Part shown: in pieces, positions 16,534 to 23,340 of the stretch | How the letters are laid out: each line of letters opens with the position of its first letter | How positions within the stretch are numbered: the stretch's first letter is position 1 | NCBI GenBank assembly: GCA_019779905.1 | Contig: JABAKE010000028.1 | Span: forward strand, 1 to 33,485 | Reading direction: 5' to 3' | Source of the DNA: Modestobacter lapidis | GTDB lineage: Bacteria; Actinomycetota; Actinomycetes; Mycobacteriales; Geodermatophilaceae | DNA length: 33,485 nucleotides | Made by a program: the position numbers and the translations under genes | Notes under the pieces: generated by a model | Seen by the model: only the letters and a program-made list of their open reading frames with translations | What the model was told of the DNA's origin: nothing | Databases searched by the model: none

Positions 16534-16562
16534 AGTGTTCTGAACTAGTTCTGAACTGTCAA
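16534..16562 (-). promoter_or_regulatory. Toxin-antitoxin promoter with tandem operator-like repeats
   Basis: On the minus strand a perfect -35 TTGACA (16557-16562) is followed after 17 bases by AACACT (16534-16539), with the ATG six bases further on. The spacer contains GTTCAGAAC twice (16548-16556 and 16537-16545) separated by TA, which also forms the palindrome GAACTAGTTC in the middle. This is the classic layout of an autorepressed toxin-antitoxin operon. Confidence 0.65.
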
Positions 16563-16632
16563 GCGCGCTAGGCATGACCGGCCCCGCCGACACGACCCAC
16601 AGGAGGCGCTACCGGGCGGGTACGCAGCGCCG

Positions 16633-17373
16633 TCAGTCCCGGCGCCGACCGGCGGTGGGAACGGCACCGGTGTCGGTGAGCTCGAAGGCGATGTCGACGA
16701 GCTTCCGGTTCAGGTCCTGCGACGCGCGGGTCAGGAAACCGAAAGCCTGATCGGCGGTGATCTTGTGCCGCTCCATGAGGATGCCCTTGGCCTGCCCGAT
16801 GACGTCCCGGTTGGACATCCCCGTGCGCAGGTGCTGCTCGTGCTCGGCGCCGGCCAGGGCCACCGCGGCGTGGCTGGCCAACATCAGCCCGATCTCCTGG
16901 CTCTCGTCGTCGAAGGCCCCGGGCGCAGCGGCGTAGAGGTTCAACGCGCCGAGCCGGTCGCCCTCGACGAACAGCTGGAAGCAGATCATGCTGCCCACGC
17001 CCATCCGGAAGGCCTCGGCCGCGAACTGCGGCCAGCGGCGCTCGGCGCCGACGTCGTCGACCCGGACGATCTCCTGCGTCCACACCGCGTCCAGGCAGGG
17101 GCCCTGCCCGAGGCGACTCTGTAGGCCGTCGACCTCCCTGGGCAGGTCGCTGGTCCAGGCCCGTGGTTCCACCTTCGAGCGGCCGATCACGTAGCTGATA
17201 CCGCACTGCTCCGCGTTCGGGACCGTGGCGACGGCCGACGCGGCAATGGCCTGCAGGGTGGCCTCCACGTCGCAGTGCTCCTCCTGGAGCTGCCGCGCCA
17301 CGCGGCTCATCGCGTCCCCGAGGCTTCCTCCGGCTCGCCCCTCGCCGCTGTCGTCGAGCTGCTCAGCCGTCAT
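16633..17373 (-). CDS. GAF-ANTAR domain antiterminator/regulator
   Basis: This soluble protein of 246 residues has a GAF sensor domain (about 25-175; NAEQCGISYVIGRSK, LGQGPCLDAVW, VGSMICFQLFVEGDRLGALNLYA). It is followed by a C-terminal ANTAR RNA-binding domain (about 185-240; MSNRDVIGQAKGILMERHKITADQAFGFLTRASQDLNRKLVDIA). Such proteins are common in actinobacteria and bind paired stem-loops in nascent RNA to prevent termination. The target RNA and signal are unknown. The ATG has TAGGTT six bases upstream and no strong ribosome site, so the mRNA may be leaderless. It follows a strong hairpin on the same strand. Confidence 0.88.
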   Translation of the reverse strand: MTAEQLDDSGEGRAGGSLGDAMSRVARQLQEEHCDVEATLQAIAASAVATVPNAEQCGISYVIGRSKVEPRAWTSDLPREVDGLQSRLGQGPCLDAVWTQEIVRVDDVGAERRWPQFAAEAFRMGVGSMICFQLFVEGDRLGALNLYAAAPGAFDDESQEIGLMLASHAAVALAGAEHEQHLRTGMSNRDVIGQAKGILMERHKITADQAFGFLTRASQDLNRKLVDIAFELTDTGAVPTAGRRRD

Positions 17374-17379
17374 GCGGTC

Positions 17380-17385
17380 AACCTA
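17380..17385 (-). promoter_or_regulatory. Candidate -10 element of a leaderless GAF-ANTAR mRNA
   Basis: TAGGTT on the minus strand lies six bases before the ATG at 17373, the same geometry as rmlA and the antitoxin gene. AGGT within it could instead serve as a weak ribosome site. Confidence 0.4.
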
Positions 17386-17390
17386 CTCAT

Positions 17391-17419
17391 CGGGAACCCC
17401 GCCGCCGGGGCCGTTCCCG
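17391..17419 (-). terminator. Strong hairpin between two leftward genes
   Basis: The minus strand can fold CGGGAA with TTCCCG and, inside, CCCCG with CGGGG, with a small bulge. It lies 48 bases after the stop of the small membrane protein at 17467 and 18 bases before the GAF-ANTAR start. It has no U-tract, as is common in high-G+C actinobacteria. It could end the upstream operon. Confidence 0.45.
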
Positions 17420-17466
17420 GCGCAACGGCACCGCGGCTACCTCGGCCGGTTCGCACTCCCCGTGGG

Positions 17467-17898
17467 TCATCCGCCCTCCGGAGCCGGCCGGATGGCGTCC
17501 AGCACGTCCTCGTGGGCCGGGCAGGTCTCACGCTGCTCCTCGCTGAACAACGAGCCCTCCTGGCCGGTCTGGAACAGGAAGCGAACGCCCTGCGGATCGT
17601 TGTTCGCCCTTGCCCTCGCCGCCAGGTAGACGTCGGCACACACGGTGCTCTCACGCTCCTCCTCCTGCTCCTGCTGCCACGTGATCGACTGCTCTTCAGC
17701 ACGGTGGCCCGCCGATTGCTCGTTGATCGCCGCCCCACTGGCGTAGCCGGTTATCCCGATGAGCAGCGCCGCGATGCCGTTGACCAGCGCAGCGCGAACG
17801 TTGCCCGATCGCCCGATACCGGCCGCGGTGACCTGAGGATCGACGGGCGGCGCCGCGTTCCTCGGCGGCTTCGCGGTCACTCGCTCGCGGAGGCTCAC
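17467..17898 (-). CDS. Single-span membrane protein of unknown function
   Basis: I do not recognise this 143-residue protein. It has a basic N-terminus, one membrane helix (about 35-55, VRAALVNGIAALLIGITGYASG), then a charged segment rich in Glu and Gln (about 66-85) and two cysteines (CADVY and CPAHE). The GTG start overlaps the stop of the upstream membrane gene by four bases (GTGA), so the two proteins are probably made together and may interact. Nothing shows an enzymatic role. Confidence 0.6.
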   Translation of the reverse strand: MSLRERVTAKPPRNAAPPVDPQVTAAGIGRSGNVRAALVNGIAALLIGITGYASGAAINEQSAGHRAEEQSITWQQEQEEERESTVCADVYLAARARANNDPQGVRFLFQTGQEGSLFSEEQRETCPAHEDVLDAIRPAPEGG

Positions 17899-18362
17899 GG
17901 GAGGTCACCGCCGCTCGCGCCGACGGCTTCCCGGAACTCGTCGAAGGCCGCCCTGAGCCGCTCCGCGGCCGCCTCGTCAGGGCCGAGGCGGCCCAGGAGA
18001 TCGCGGGTCTCCGCGCGCGCCGCCTCGACGTCCACGTCGTCCTTGCGCAGGTAGCCGGAGCTGAGCTCGGTGGTGAGTTGCCTCAGGTCCTCGGCCGCCG
18101 CCATCGCCGCACCCGACCGGTCGAGCTGTTCCTCCGTGCGCTCGTCGTCCGCCACCTGCGCCACGAGCCGGAGGGCCATGCCCATCAGGCCGAAGACGGA
18201 CGCGGCCAGTGCGACGGCGGGGCCGGCGTCGTCCCACAGGCCCGAGTCGTCCACCTGCACCAGGGCAATCGCACTCGCGGCTCCCAGGACCACGAGGAGC
18301 GCCGCGATCGCCGCCAGCAGGATGGCGACCAGGCCGACCGCCGGGGATCGTCGACTGTCCAT
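17895..18362 (-). CDS. Two-span membrane protein with a charged helical tail, unknown function
   Basis: The 155-residue protein has two hydrophobic helices (about 9-34 and 46-66) and then a highly charged, probably coiled-coil tail of about 85 residues with many Glu, Asp and Arg. I do not recognise the family. The ATG at 18362 is chosen because AGGGGG lies six bases upstream; an open frame reaching back to 18524 has no such site. It is coupled to the following membrane protein and divergent from the SMR exporter gene, with 190 bases between them. Confidence 0.6.
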   Translation of the reverse strand: MDSRRSPAVGLVAILLAAIAALLVVLGAASAIALVQVDDSGLWDDAGPAVALAASVFGLMGMALRLVAQVADDERTEEQLDRSGAAMAAAEDLRQLTTELSSGYLRKDDVDVEAARAETRDLLGRLGPDEAAAERLRAAFDEFREAVGASGGDLP

Positions 18363-18552
18363 CCGGGCCCCCTGCTCGTGCTCGGCCTCATGCTGGCCGC
18401 CTTCGGCCGCGCTGGAAAGAGGCCTTGGGCTCCGGAACCAGGCGTACCGGGTCGCCCAACCCGGGCCTTCGTTACCGTCGTCACGCAGCATGGCTGTGGC
18501 GCCGTGCCGGCCCGGCCGGCGCACGGGGACGTACGAACTGACGAGGAGTTCC

Positions 18553-18876
18553 GTGGCCTACCTGCTGCTGGCCTGCGCGATCGCCGCCGAGGTCGTCGCG
18601 ACGTCGCTCCTGCCGCGCACGCACGGCTTCACCGCACCCGGGCCGGCCGCGGTCGTCCTCGTCGGGTACGGGCTGTCCGCCTTCCTTCTCGCCCAGGTCG
18701 TGCGGACCCTCCCGGTCGGGGTGGCCTATGCGATCTGGTCGGGCATGGGAACGGTCGCTGTGGTGGGAATCGGAGCGGCTTTCCTGAACCAGCCGCTGAC
18801 GACCGGGCAGGTGGCAGGCGTCGCCCTGGTCGTCTGCGGCGTCGTCCTGCTGAACCTGAGCGGCGCCGCGCACTGA
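18553..18876 (+). CDS. SMR-family multidrug/cation exporter
   Basis: This 107-residue protein with four membrane helices matches the small multidrug resistance family along its whole length. The essential acidic residue is Glu13 in AIAAEVVATSLL (equivalent to Glu14 of EmrE), followed by LPVGVAYAIWSGMGTV and a GVALVVCGVVLLNLSG fourth helix. It would act as a dimer exchanging protons for cationic or guanidinium compounds. The GTG at 18553 follows AGGAG closely, and the usual length supports it; the longer open frame upstream is a shadow. It is a single gene between the membrane pair and rmlC, with no obvious link to polysaccharide synthesis. Confidence 0.92.
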   Translation: MAYLLLACAIAAEVVATSLLPRTHGFTAPGPAAVVLVGYGLSAFLLAQVVRTLPVGVAYAIWSGMGTVAVVGIGAAFLNQPLTTGQVAGVALVVCGVVLLNLSGAAH

Positions 18877-18923
18877 AGGGTGCTGGGCTGCCGCGGGAAG
18901 GCTCCGCCGCCGGCGCGGCCGAG

Positions 18924-19526
18924 TCAGCCGGCGCGCAGCTCCGCGTACCGGGCCGAGCACTGCTCCATCGTGGGCAGCAGCCCCTGCTCGCGCGCCTGCT
19001 CGAGGGTGGGGGCGGCCAGGTCCTTGGGCGACAGCTCGAACTCGATGTCGGCCGGCCACGGCAGGCCCAGCGCCGGATCCAGCGGGTGGACGCCGAACTC
19101 GCGCCCCGGCGAGTAGCCGGTGGACACCAGGTAGGTCACCGAGCTGGCGTCGGCCAGCGAGACGAACGCGTGCCCGAGCCCCTCGGCCAGGTACACCGCC
19201 CGCGGCTGCTCACTGTCGAGCACCACCGCGTCGTGCGCCCCGAACGTCGGCGAGCCCACCCGGACGTCGACCACCACGTCCACCACCTTCCCCGCCGGGC
19301 AGTACACGTACTTGGCCTGCCCGGGCGGCACCAGCGCGAAGTGCACCCCGCGCAGCGACCCGCGCGCCGAGACGCTGTGGTTGGCCTGCGCCAGCGTCAG
19401 CCCGAAGCCGGCCACCTCGGCCAGCACGTCGGCGCGGTACCACTCGGTGAACCGGCCGCGGGAATCGCCGTGCGGCACCAGGTCCAGGACGTAGCTGTCG
19501 GGGACGGCGAGCTCACGGATCTCCAC
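18924..19526 (-). CDS. rmlC: dTDP-4-dehydrorhamnose 3,5-epimerase
   Basis: This 200-residue cupin enzyme epimerises dTDP-4-keto-6-deoxyglucose at C3 and C5, supplying the substrate of RmlD. Diagnostic segments are SRGRFTEWYRAD, ANHSVSARGSLRGVHFA with the catalytic His62, GQAKYVYCPAGKVVDVVVDVR and GLGHAFVSL. The C-terminus is slightly longer than in the shortest RmlC proteins. The GTG at 19526 is chosen because the cupin begins immediately (MEIRELAVPDS), and TAGCGT lies seven bases upstream with no ribosome site. The frame stays open well upstream, but that is a shadow of the divergent gene. It completes the rml pathway from a separate locus. Confidence 0.94.
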   Translation of the reverse strand: MEIRELAVPDSYVLDLVPHGDSRGRFTEWYRADVLAEVAGFGLTLAQANHSVSARGSLRGVHFALVPPGQAKYVYCPAGKVVDVVVDVRVGSPTFGAHDAVVLDSEQPRAVYLAEGLGHAFVSLADASSVTYLVSTGYSPGREFGVHPLDPALGLPWPADIEFELSPKDLAAPTLEQAREQGLLPTMEQCSARYAELRAG

Positions 19527-19533
19527 CGGTCGC

Positions 19534-19539
19534 ACGCTA
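19534..19539 (-). promoter_or_regulatory. Candidate -10 element of a leaderless rmlC mRNA
   Basis: TAGCGT on the minus strand lies seven bases before the GTG start of rmlC. The hexamer is identical to the one before rmlB. Confidence 0.45.
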
Positions 19540-19549
19540 GTCGAGCGCG

Positions 19550-19598
19550 CCGGGCGTTCCCGCGGGAACGCCCGGGCGGACGGTTCCGCGGAACCGTC
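19550..19598. promoter_or_regulatory. Two tandem perfect palindromes upstream of rmlC
   Basis: Positions 19550-19575 form a perfect 26-base palindrome (half site CCGGGCGTTCCCG). Positions 19579-19598 form a perfect 20-base palindrome (half site GACGGTTCCG). Both have a GTTCC...GGAAC core. They cover the expected -35 region of rmlC and lie in the gap shared with the divergent gene at 19749, so operators are likely; RNA hairpins are the alternative. Confidence 0.6.
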
Positions 19599-19748
19599 GA
19601 GGCGGTCACGGTCGGGTCGCAACACACCGGGACGGCGTCGCCCTGGCGTGTCGCAGCATGACACGCCGTAACCAGCTGGGCACACATCGCCAGCCGAACT
19701 ACCTTGCTGTAGTCCGCACGGACGCGGACACCATCGGGGGGAAGCACC

Positions 19749-21155
19749 TTGTACGACGCAGGACCTGGGCCGGAGACCACCGGCCGGCACCGCCAGCCGC
19801 ACGTCCTCTCCTCGCAGCCCTCCGTGCCGCCGGCCCGGCACCGGGCCGCCGAGCCCGAGGCGTTCGAGCCCGCGTCGTTCACGGACGAGCCGTTCTCCTA
19901 CGCGCCGCTCCCGTACGAGCCGCTGTCGTACGAGCCCCTCCCGTACGAGCCGCTCCCTGCCGACCCCGCCCCGTACGAGCCGTCGATCGCCGCGCCCGTC
20001 CGGAAGCCGAGCCCGCGCGCCCGCACCTCGCGCACCTCTCGCACCCCGGCGCCCGTCGCGCCCGTCGCGCCCGTCGCGCCCGTCGCGCCGGAGCAGGCCC
20101 CCGACCAGGCCGCAGCACCCCGGGCCGCGGCGCCGGCCACCGCCGAGCCGGCGCGCCGCCGGCACGCCGCCACCGGCGAGCGGCCCGCCGTCCAGAGCCC
20201 CGTCCGCCGCCGGCACGGCGCCACCGGAACGCCGGCCCGCCGCCGTCGCCCGGTGCCCCGCCGCACGCTGGCCCTCCTGACGCTGGTCGCCGTCGCCGGG
20301 GCACCCGTCCTCGCCCGCTCCGCCAGTGGCCTCGGGCAGCCCGACGCGCTGGCCGCCCAGATCGCCGCCAACCCGGAGCAGGCCGACGAGACGAAGGCGG
20401 CGCTGAACCGGGGCGGCGTGCTCGCCGGCGCCGGCGCCACGACGACGACGGCGGCCACCACCGAGCCGGCCGCGGCTGCCGCCGGCATCGATCCGACCGC
20501 CCTCGCCTCCGCCGCCGGCACCACCGCGGCCGCGGCCGCCGGCTCGGCCGCACTCGGGGCCGCCGCGCCCACCTCCGTCGCCGCCGCGAGCGGCGACCTG
20601 GTGATCCTCGAGCCCTCCCCCGTCGCGGCACCACCCGCCGGCGAGGCACCGGTCACCGGCGAGACCCCGGCCGCCGACCAGGCCACCCCGGGCAGCAGCG
20701 TTCCGGCGACCGGGTCACCGGCGGCCGTGCCGCAGCCCACCCAGCCCGCGCCGGCCGGCACCACCGCGGCCGCCCGGACCTCCGCTGCCGCGCCTCAGAC
20801 GGTCACCCGGACGCCGGCCCCCACCGGGTCGTCGACGCCGTCGACCAGCACCTGGACGTCGGCACCGTCGACCGGCAACGACTCCGACGAGGACGCCCGG
20901 CCCCGGTCCGGCCGCGGCTGGAGCGACGACGGGCGCGACCACGGGCGCGACCACGGGCGCGGGGACGGCCGCGGGAACGGGCGCGGGACCAGCAACGGCG
21001 ACGGCGGCAGCAAGCCGACCAGCCCCGCCCCCACCGAGCCGGCGGCGGCCACGCCGGAACCGGCCCCCGAGGCCCCGGCCGCCGGGAACCACACGGACGC
21101 CTCGAACTGCGCAGAGCGGCTCCTGCCGCACCTCTGCGAACTCCTCGGCGGCTGA
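19749..21155 (+). CDS. Pro/Ala/Thr-rich single-span membrane protein, two-cysteine tail
   Basis: The 468-residue protein has no recognised domain. The N-terminal 170 residues are predicted cytosolic, with PYEPLSYEP-type repeats (about 52-75), an APV repeat run (about 100-115) and Arg-rich stretches. One helix follows (about 172-190, RTLALLTLVAVAGAPVLA). A long Ala/Thr/Pro-rich low-complexity region then leads to a charged Arg-Gly-Asp segment and a C-terminal CAERLLPHLCELLGG with Cys-x8-Cys. The TTG start follows GGGGGGAAG at good spacing. It is the first of two similar genes 22 bases apart and is divergent from rmlC. The layout suggests a wall-spanning anchor. Confidence 0.7.
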   Translation: MYDAGPGPETTGRHRQPHVLSSQPSVPPARHRAAEPEAFEPASFTDEPFSYAPLPYEPLSYEPLPYEPLPADPAPYEPSIAAPVRKPSPRARTSRTSRTPAPVAPVAPVAPVAPEQAPDQAAAPRAAAPATAEPARRRHAATGERPAVQSPVRRRHGATGTPARRRRPVPRRTLALLTLVAVAGAPVLARSASGLGQPDALAAQIAANPEQADETKAALNRGGVLAGAGATTTTAATTEPAAAAAGIDPTALASAAGTTAAAAAGSAALGAAAPTSVAAASGDLVILEPSPVAAPPAGEAPVTGETPAADQATPGSSVPATGSPAAVPQPTQPAPAGTTAAARTSAAAPQTVTRTPAPTGSSTPSTSTWTSAPSTGNDSDEDARPRSGRGWSDDGRDHGRDHGRGDGRGNGRGTSNGDGGSKPTSPAPTEPAAATPEPAPEAPAAGNHTDASNCAERLLPHLCELLGG

Positions 21156-21177
21156 CCCAGGCCCTCGGGCAGCGCCG

Positions 21178-22101
21178 ATGGAACGCCACAGCCCAGCTCG
21201 GTACACCGGCGCGGCCCTGACCGGCCGGTTCCAGGCACGGGCCGAGGAGCTCGCCCAGCGCCCACCGGCTGCCCTGCGGTACGTGCTGCTCGGCCTGGCC
21301 GTGGCGCTGATGACCACCGCGGTGCTGTTCCCCCGCCCGGACGACTCGCTCGGACCGGCCGGCGCCGACAGCGGCCCGTCCGCCGGCGCTCCCGATGATC
21401 GGCCGACGCCCGGCCCCGGCTCGTCCGACTCGACCAGCGGCCCCGGGCCCGCGACGCCACCACCCGCCAAGACCGAGTCGCCCGCCGAGACCGAGCCGCC
21501 CGCCGGAACCGAGCCGCCCACCGAGACCGAGCCGCCCGCCGGAACCGAGCCGCCCACCGAGAGCGAGCCGCCCGCCGAGAGCGAGCCGCCCGCCGGAACC
21601 CGGCCACCGGCAGCACCAGCCGGCCCCGGTCCGGACACCTCCCCCGGCACCACCGGCCGGTCGCCCGGCCCGATCCGCGACCCGGCCGACCAGGACGGTG
21701 CAGCCGGCCAGGACGGTGCAGCCGGCCAGGACGGCGCGGCGACGCGCGCCGGCGGCGCCCCACCGGAAGCCGCTCCCGGCTCGGCCCGGCCCACCCCGGC
21801 CCACGAGGCACCGGCGACTGCCGGCGAGCCGCTCGCCGCACCGACGCCCGCGGTCGCGCCGGGAGCGTCGCCGTCCCGACCGGACAGCCGTCCCCGCCCC
21901 TCGACGCCGGCACCGGCGGGTCCGGAGGCAGCACAGCCCACCCGGCCGCCGGCGCCGGCCGAGCCGGCGCACCCGATGCCGACCTTCCCCACCTTCCCGA
22001 CGTTCCCGACCTTCCCCACGCTGCCGCCGGTTCCGGAACCGCCCCCGCCGCCCTGCGTGGGCACGTCGCTGCTGGGCATCTGGATCTGCCTGCCCCGCTG
22101 A
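21178..22101 (+). CDS. Pro/Thr/Glu-rich single-span membrane protein, two-cysteine tail
   Basis: The 307-residue protein has a short cytosolic N-terminus, one membrane helix (about 33-52, LRYVLLGLAVALMTTAVLF) and a long extracytoplasmic low-complexity part. That part includes ETEPPAGTEPPT repeats (about 100-140), three QDGAAG repeats, MPTFPTFPTFPT and a poly-proline run. It ends in CVGTSLLGIWICLPR with Cys-x10-Cys. No enzymatic domain is seen. The layout parallels the preceding gene, with which it probably forms an operon. A short hairpin follows its stop. The function is unknown; a role in anchoring or spanning the wall is inference. Confidence 0.7.
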   Translation: MERHSPARYTGAALTGRFQARAEELAQRPPAALRYVLLGLAVALMTTAVLFPRPDDSLGPAGADSGPSAGAPDDRPTPGPGSSDSTSGPGPATPPPAKTESPAETEPPAGTEPPTETEPPAGTEPPTESEPPAESEPPAGTRPPAAPAGPGPDTSPGTTGRSPGPIRDPADQDGAAGQDGAAGQDGAATRAGGAPPEAAPGSARPTPAHEAPATAGEPLAAPTPAVAPGASPSRPDSRPRPSTPAPAGPEAAQPTRPPAPAEPAHPMPTFPTFPTFPTFPTLPPVPEPPPPPCVGTSLLGIWICLPR

Positions 22102-22109
22102 CAGCAGCG

Positions 22110-22127
22110 CTCCCTCACCGGAGGGAG
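22110..22127 (+). terminator. Hairpin after the Pro/Thr-rich gene
   Basis: CTCCCTC and GAGGGAG form a perfect seven-base stem with a four-base loop, nine bases after the stop at 22101. There is no U-tract, but the position fits a terminator. Confidence 0.5.
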
Positions 22128-22383
22128 GGCAGGGAGCGGAAGCTCAACCCGGGACGCGGATGGGCCGACACCGCTGACATGCCCCCCGCAGCCCACCAGA
22201 CCGCCCGCACCACGGCTCCCGTCCCGCAGCCGCGGACCAGCCCGGAGGACACCGACGGCGTCGCTGCTCTGCAGACCGGCCTGAGCGCCAGGGAGGGGCA
22301 CCGGCGGGCCACCCCCTGCCTCACCGCCGCCCGCTCGGTCGGCGCCGGACAGGTCATCCGCTACCGCGGGATCCGCTGAACCT

Positions 22384-22416
22384 CCCGGCCCGCCTGCGTC
22401 TCCGCGGCGGGCCGGG
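22384..22416 (-). terminator. Strong hairpin ending the synthase operon
   Basis: CCCGGCCCGCC and GGCGGGCCGGG form an 11-base perfect stem around an 11-base loop, 49 bases after the stop of the PL14-like gene. A closely similar element lies after the TPM-domain gene near 30244-30280, which supports a reused terminator sequence. Confidence 0.65.
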
Positions 22417-22465
22417 ACGGCAGGCCGAACACCCCGGAGGAGCGGGACCGGCGAGGGCCGCTACC

Positions 22466-23323
22466 TCACGCGCAGCCGAGCCGATCTGCCGACAGCGCGA
22501 ACGCGGCGAAATCGGCGTACTGGTCCTTCGGCGAAGCCCAGCTAGGGTCGGCACCACCGAAGAACGTGGAGAAGAAGACGCCATCGATCTTCAGGTCCTC
22601 CACCGCCCGGTATCGCAGTCCGTCCTCTGTAAAGACCTCCTCGCCGTCCAGCCACACCGTCACCGAGCCGTCGTCCCGGTCGGGGTCGTTGAGCGCCACG
22701 TGCTGCTCGACGCAGACCCAGTCACCGCGGGGCCAGGTCCAGCTGCCACGGCCCAGGCTCGTCCCGGACTCGCCGGGGGCGTAGAGGTACACCTCTCCCG
22801 CGCCGTCCTCCCGCCACATCAGCCGGGTCGAGAAGCCGTCGGTTCCGTCGGGCTCCTCGCCACCGCTCACCTCGCTGCCGCCGAAGAGGCCCGGCAGTTT
22901 CCCGCCCTTGGCGAATGCGAAGTCTTCCGGTAGCCGGACCCAGTAGCGCAGGTACCCGGCGTCCAGCGGCTCGCCGTCCACGTCGAGGAAGACCTGCATG
23001 CCACCACCGGGGGCACCGTGCTCGCGGCTGGCCGAGGGGCTGACCGATCCCTCGGGGAAGGAAACCCGCAGTGCCTGGCCGGACGGCTCGCCGATCCCGG
23101 TGCCGACCAGGCTCCACCGGTCCAGTCCGAAGGAGCCCTCCTCCAGGCCACCAAGGGAATCGAAGACCGCTTCCAGACCCTCCAGTCCACCGTCCGGGCC
23201 GCCGCTCGGGGTCGCCGCGGCGGACGTATCACCGTCGACCGGGGACTCACCCCCTCCGGAACATGCCGAAAGCAGGGCCACGAGCACCAGCAGGCGGATC
23301 AGGTGCGAGCCGGTTCGTGGCAC
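22466..23323 (-). CDS. Lipoprotein resembling PL14-family polysaccharide lyase
   Basis: The 285-residue protein begins with a lipoprotein signal (LIRLLVLVALLSAC, lipobox Cys21) and a Gly/Ser linker. A concanavalin-like domain follows (about 60-285), with GYLRYWVRLPEDFAFAKGGKLPGLFGG, GFSTRLMWREDGAGEVYLYAP, GDWVCVEQHVALN and LKIDGVFFSTFFGG. These match my memory of PL14 alginate/glucuronan lyases. It would cut an anionic polymer at the outer membrane face. The GTG at 23323 follows GGAGGAGG at six bases; the longer open frame lacks a signal. It comes 17 bases after the AlgG-like gene, as alginate clusters pair lyase and epimerase. Substrate and activity are inferred. Confidence 0.75.
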   Translation of the reverse strand: MPRTGSHLIRLLVLVALLSACSGGGESPVDGDTSAAATPSGGPDGGLEGLEAVFDSLGGLEEGSFGLDRWSLVGTGIGEPSGQALRVSFPEGSVSPSASREHGAPGGGMQVFLDVDGEPLDAGYLRYWVRLPEDFAFAKGGKLPGLFGGSEVSGGEEPDGTDGFSTRLMWREDGAGEVYLYAPGESGTSLGRGSWTWPRGDWVCVEQHVALNDPDRDDGSVTVWLDGEEVFTEDGLRYRAVEDLKIDGVFFSTFFGGADPSWASPKDQYADFAAFALSADRLGCA

Positions 23324-23340
23324 GGGTGACCTCCTCCGCG

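Larger units (their letters stand above)
22102..22465. other. 364-base gap between convergent genes
   Basis: The gap holds a hairpin after each convergent gene (22110-22127 and 22384-22416). A 66-codon open frame at 22179-22379 lacks a ribosome site and a recognisable product, so I do not call it a gene. Confidence 0.6.

Noticed and set aside
19658..21220. 520-codon rightward frame and several long leftward frames over the Pro/Ala-rich genes
   Set aside because: The alternative frames give Arg-rich nonsense. The frames at 19749 and 21178 have ribosome sites, a single membrane helix and Cys-ended tails.
20715..22301. 528-codon leftward Gly/Ser/Val-rich frame
   Set aside because: It is the antisense of proline/threonine repeat codons; the GGSVSVGG repeats are a mirror of the real protein's repeats.
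22179..22379. 66-codon rightward ORF between convergent genes
   Set aside because: No ribosome site and no recognisable product, and it is flanked by terminator-like hairpins.
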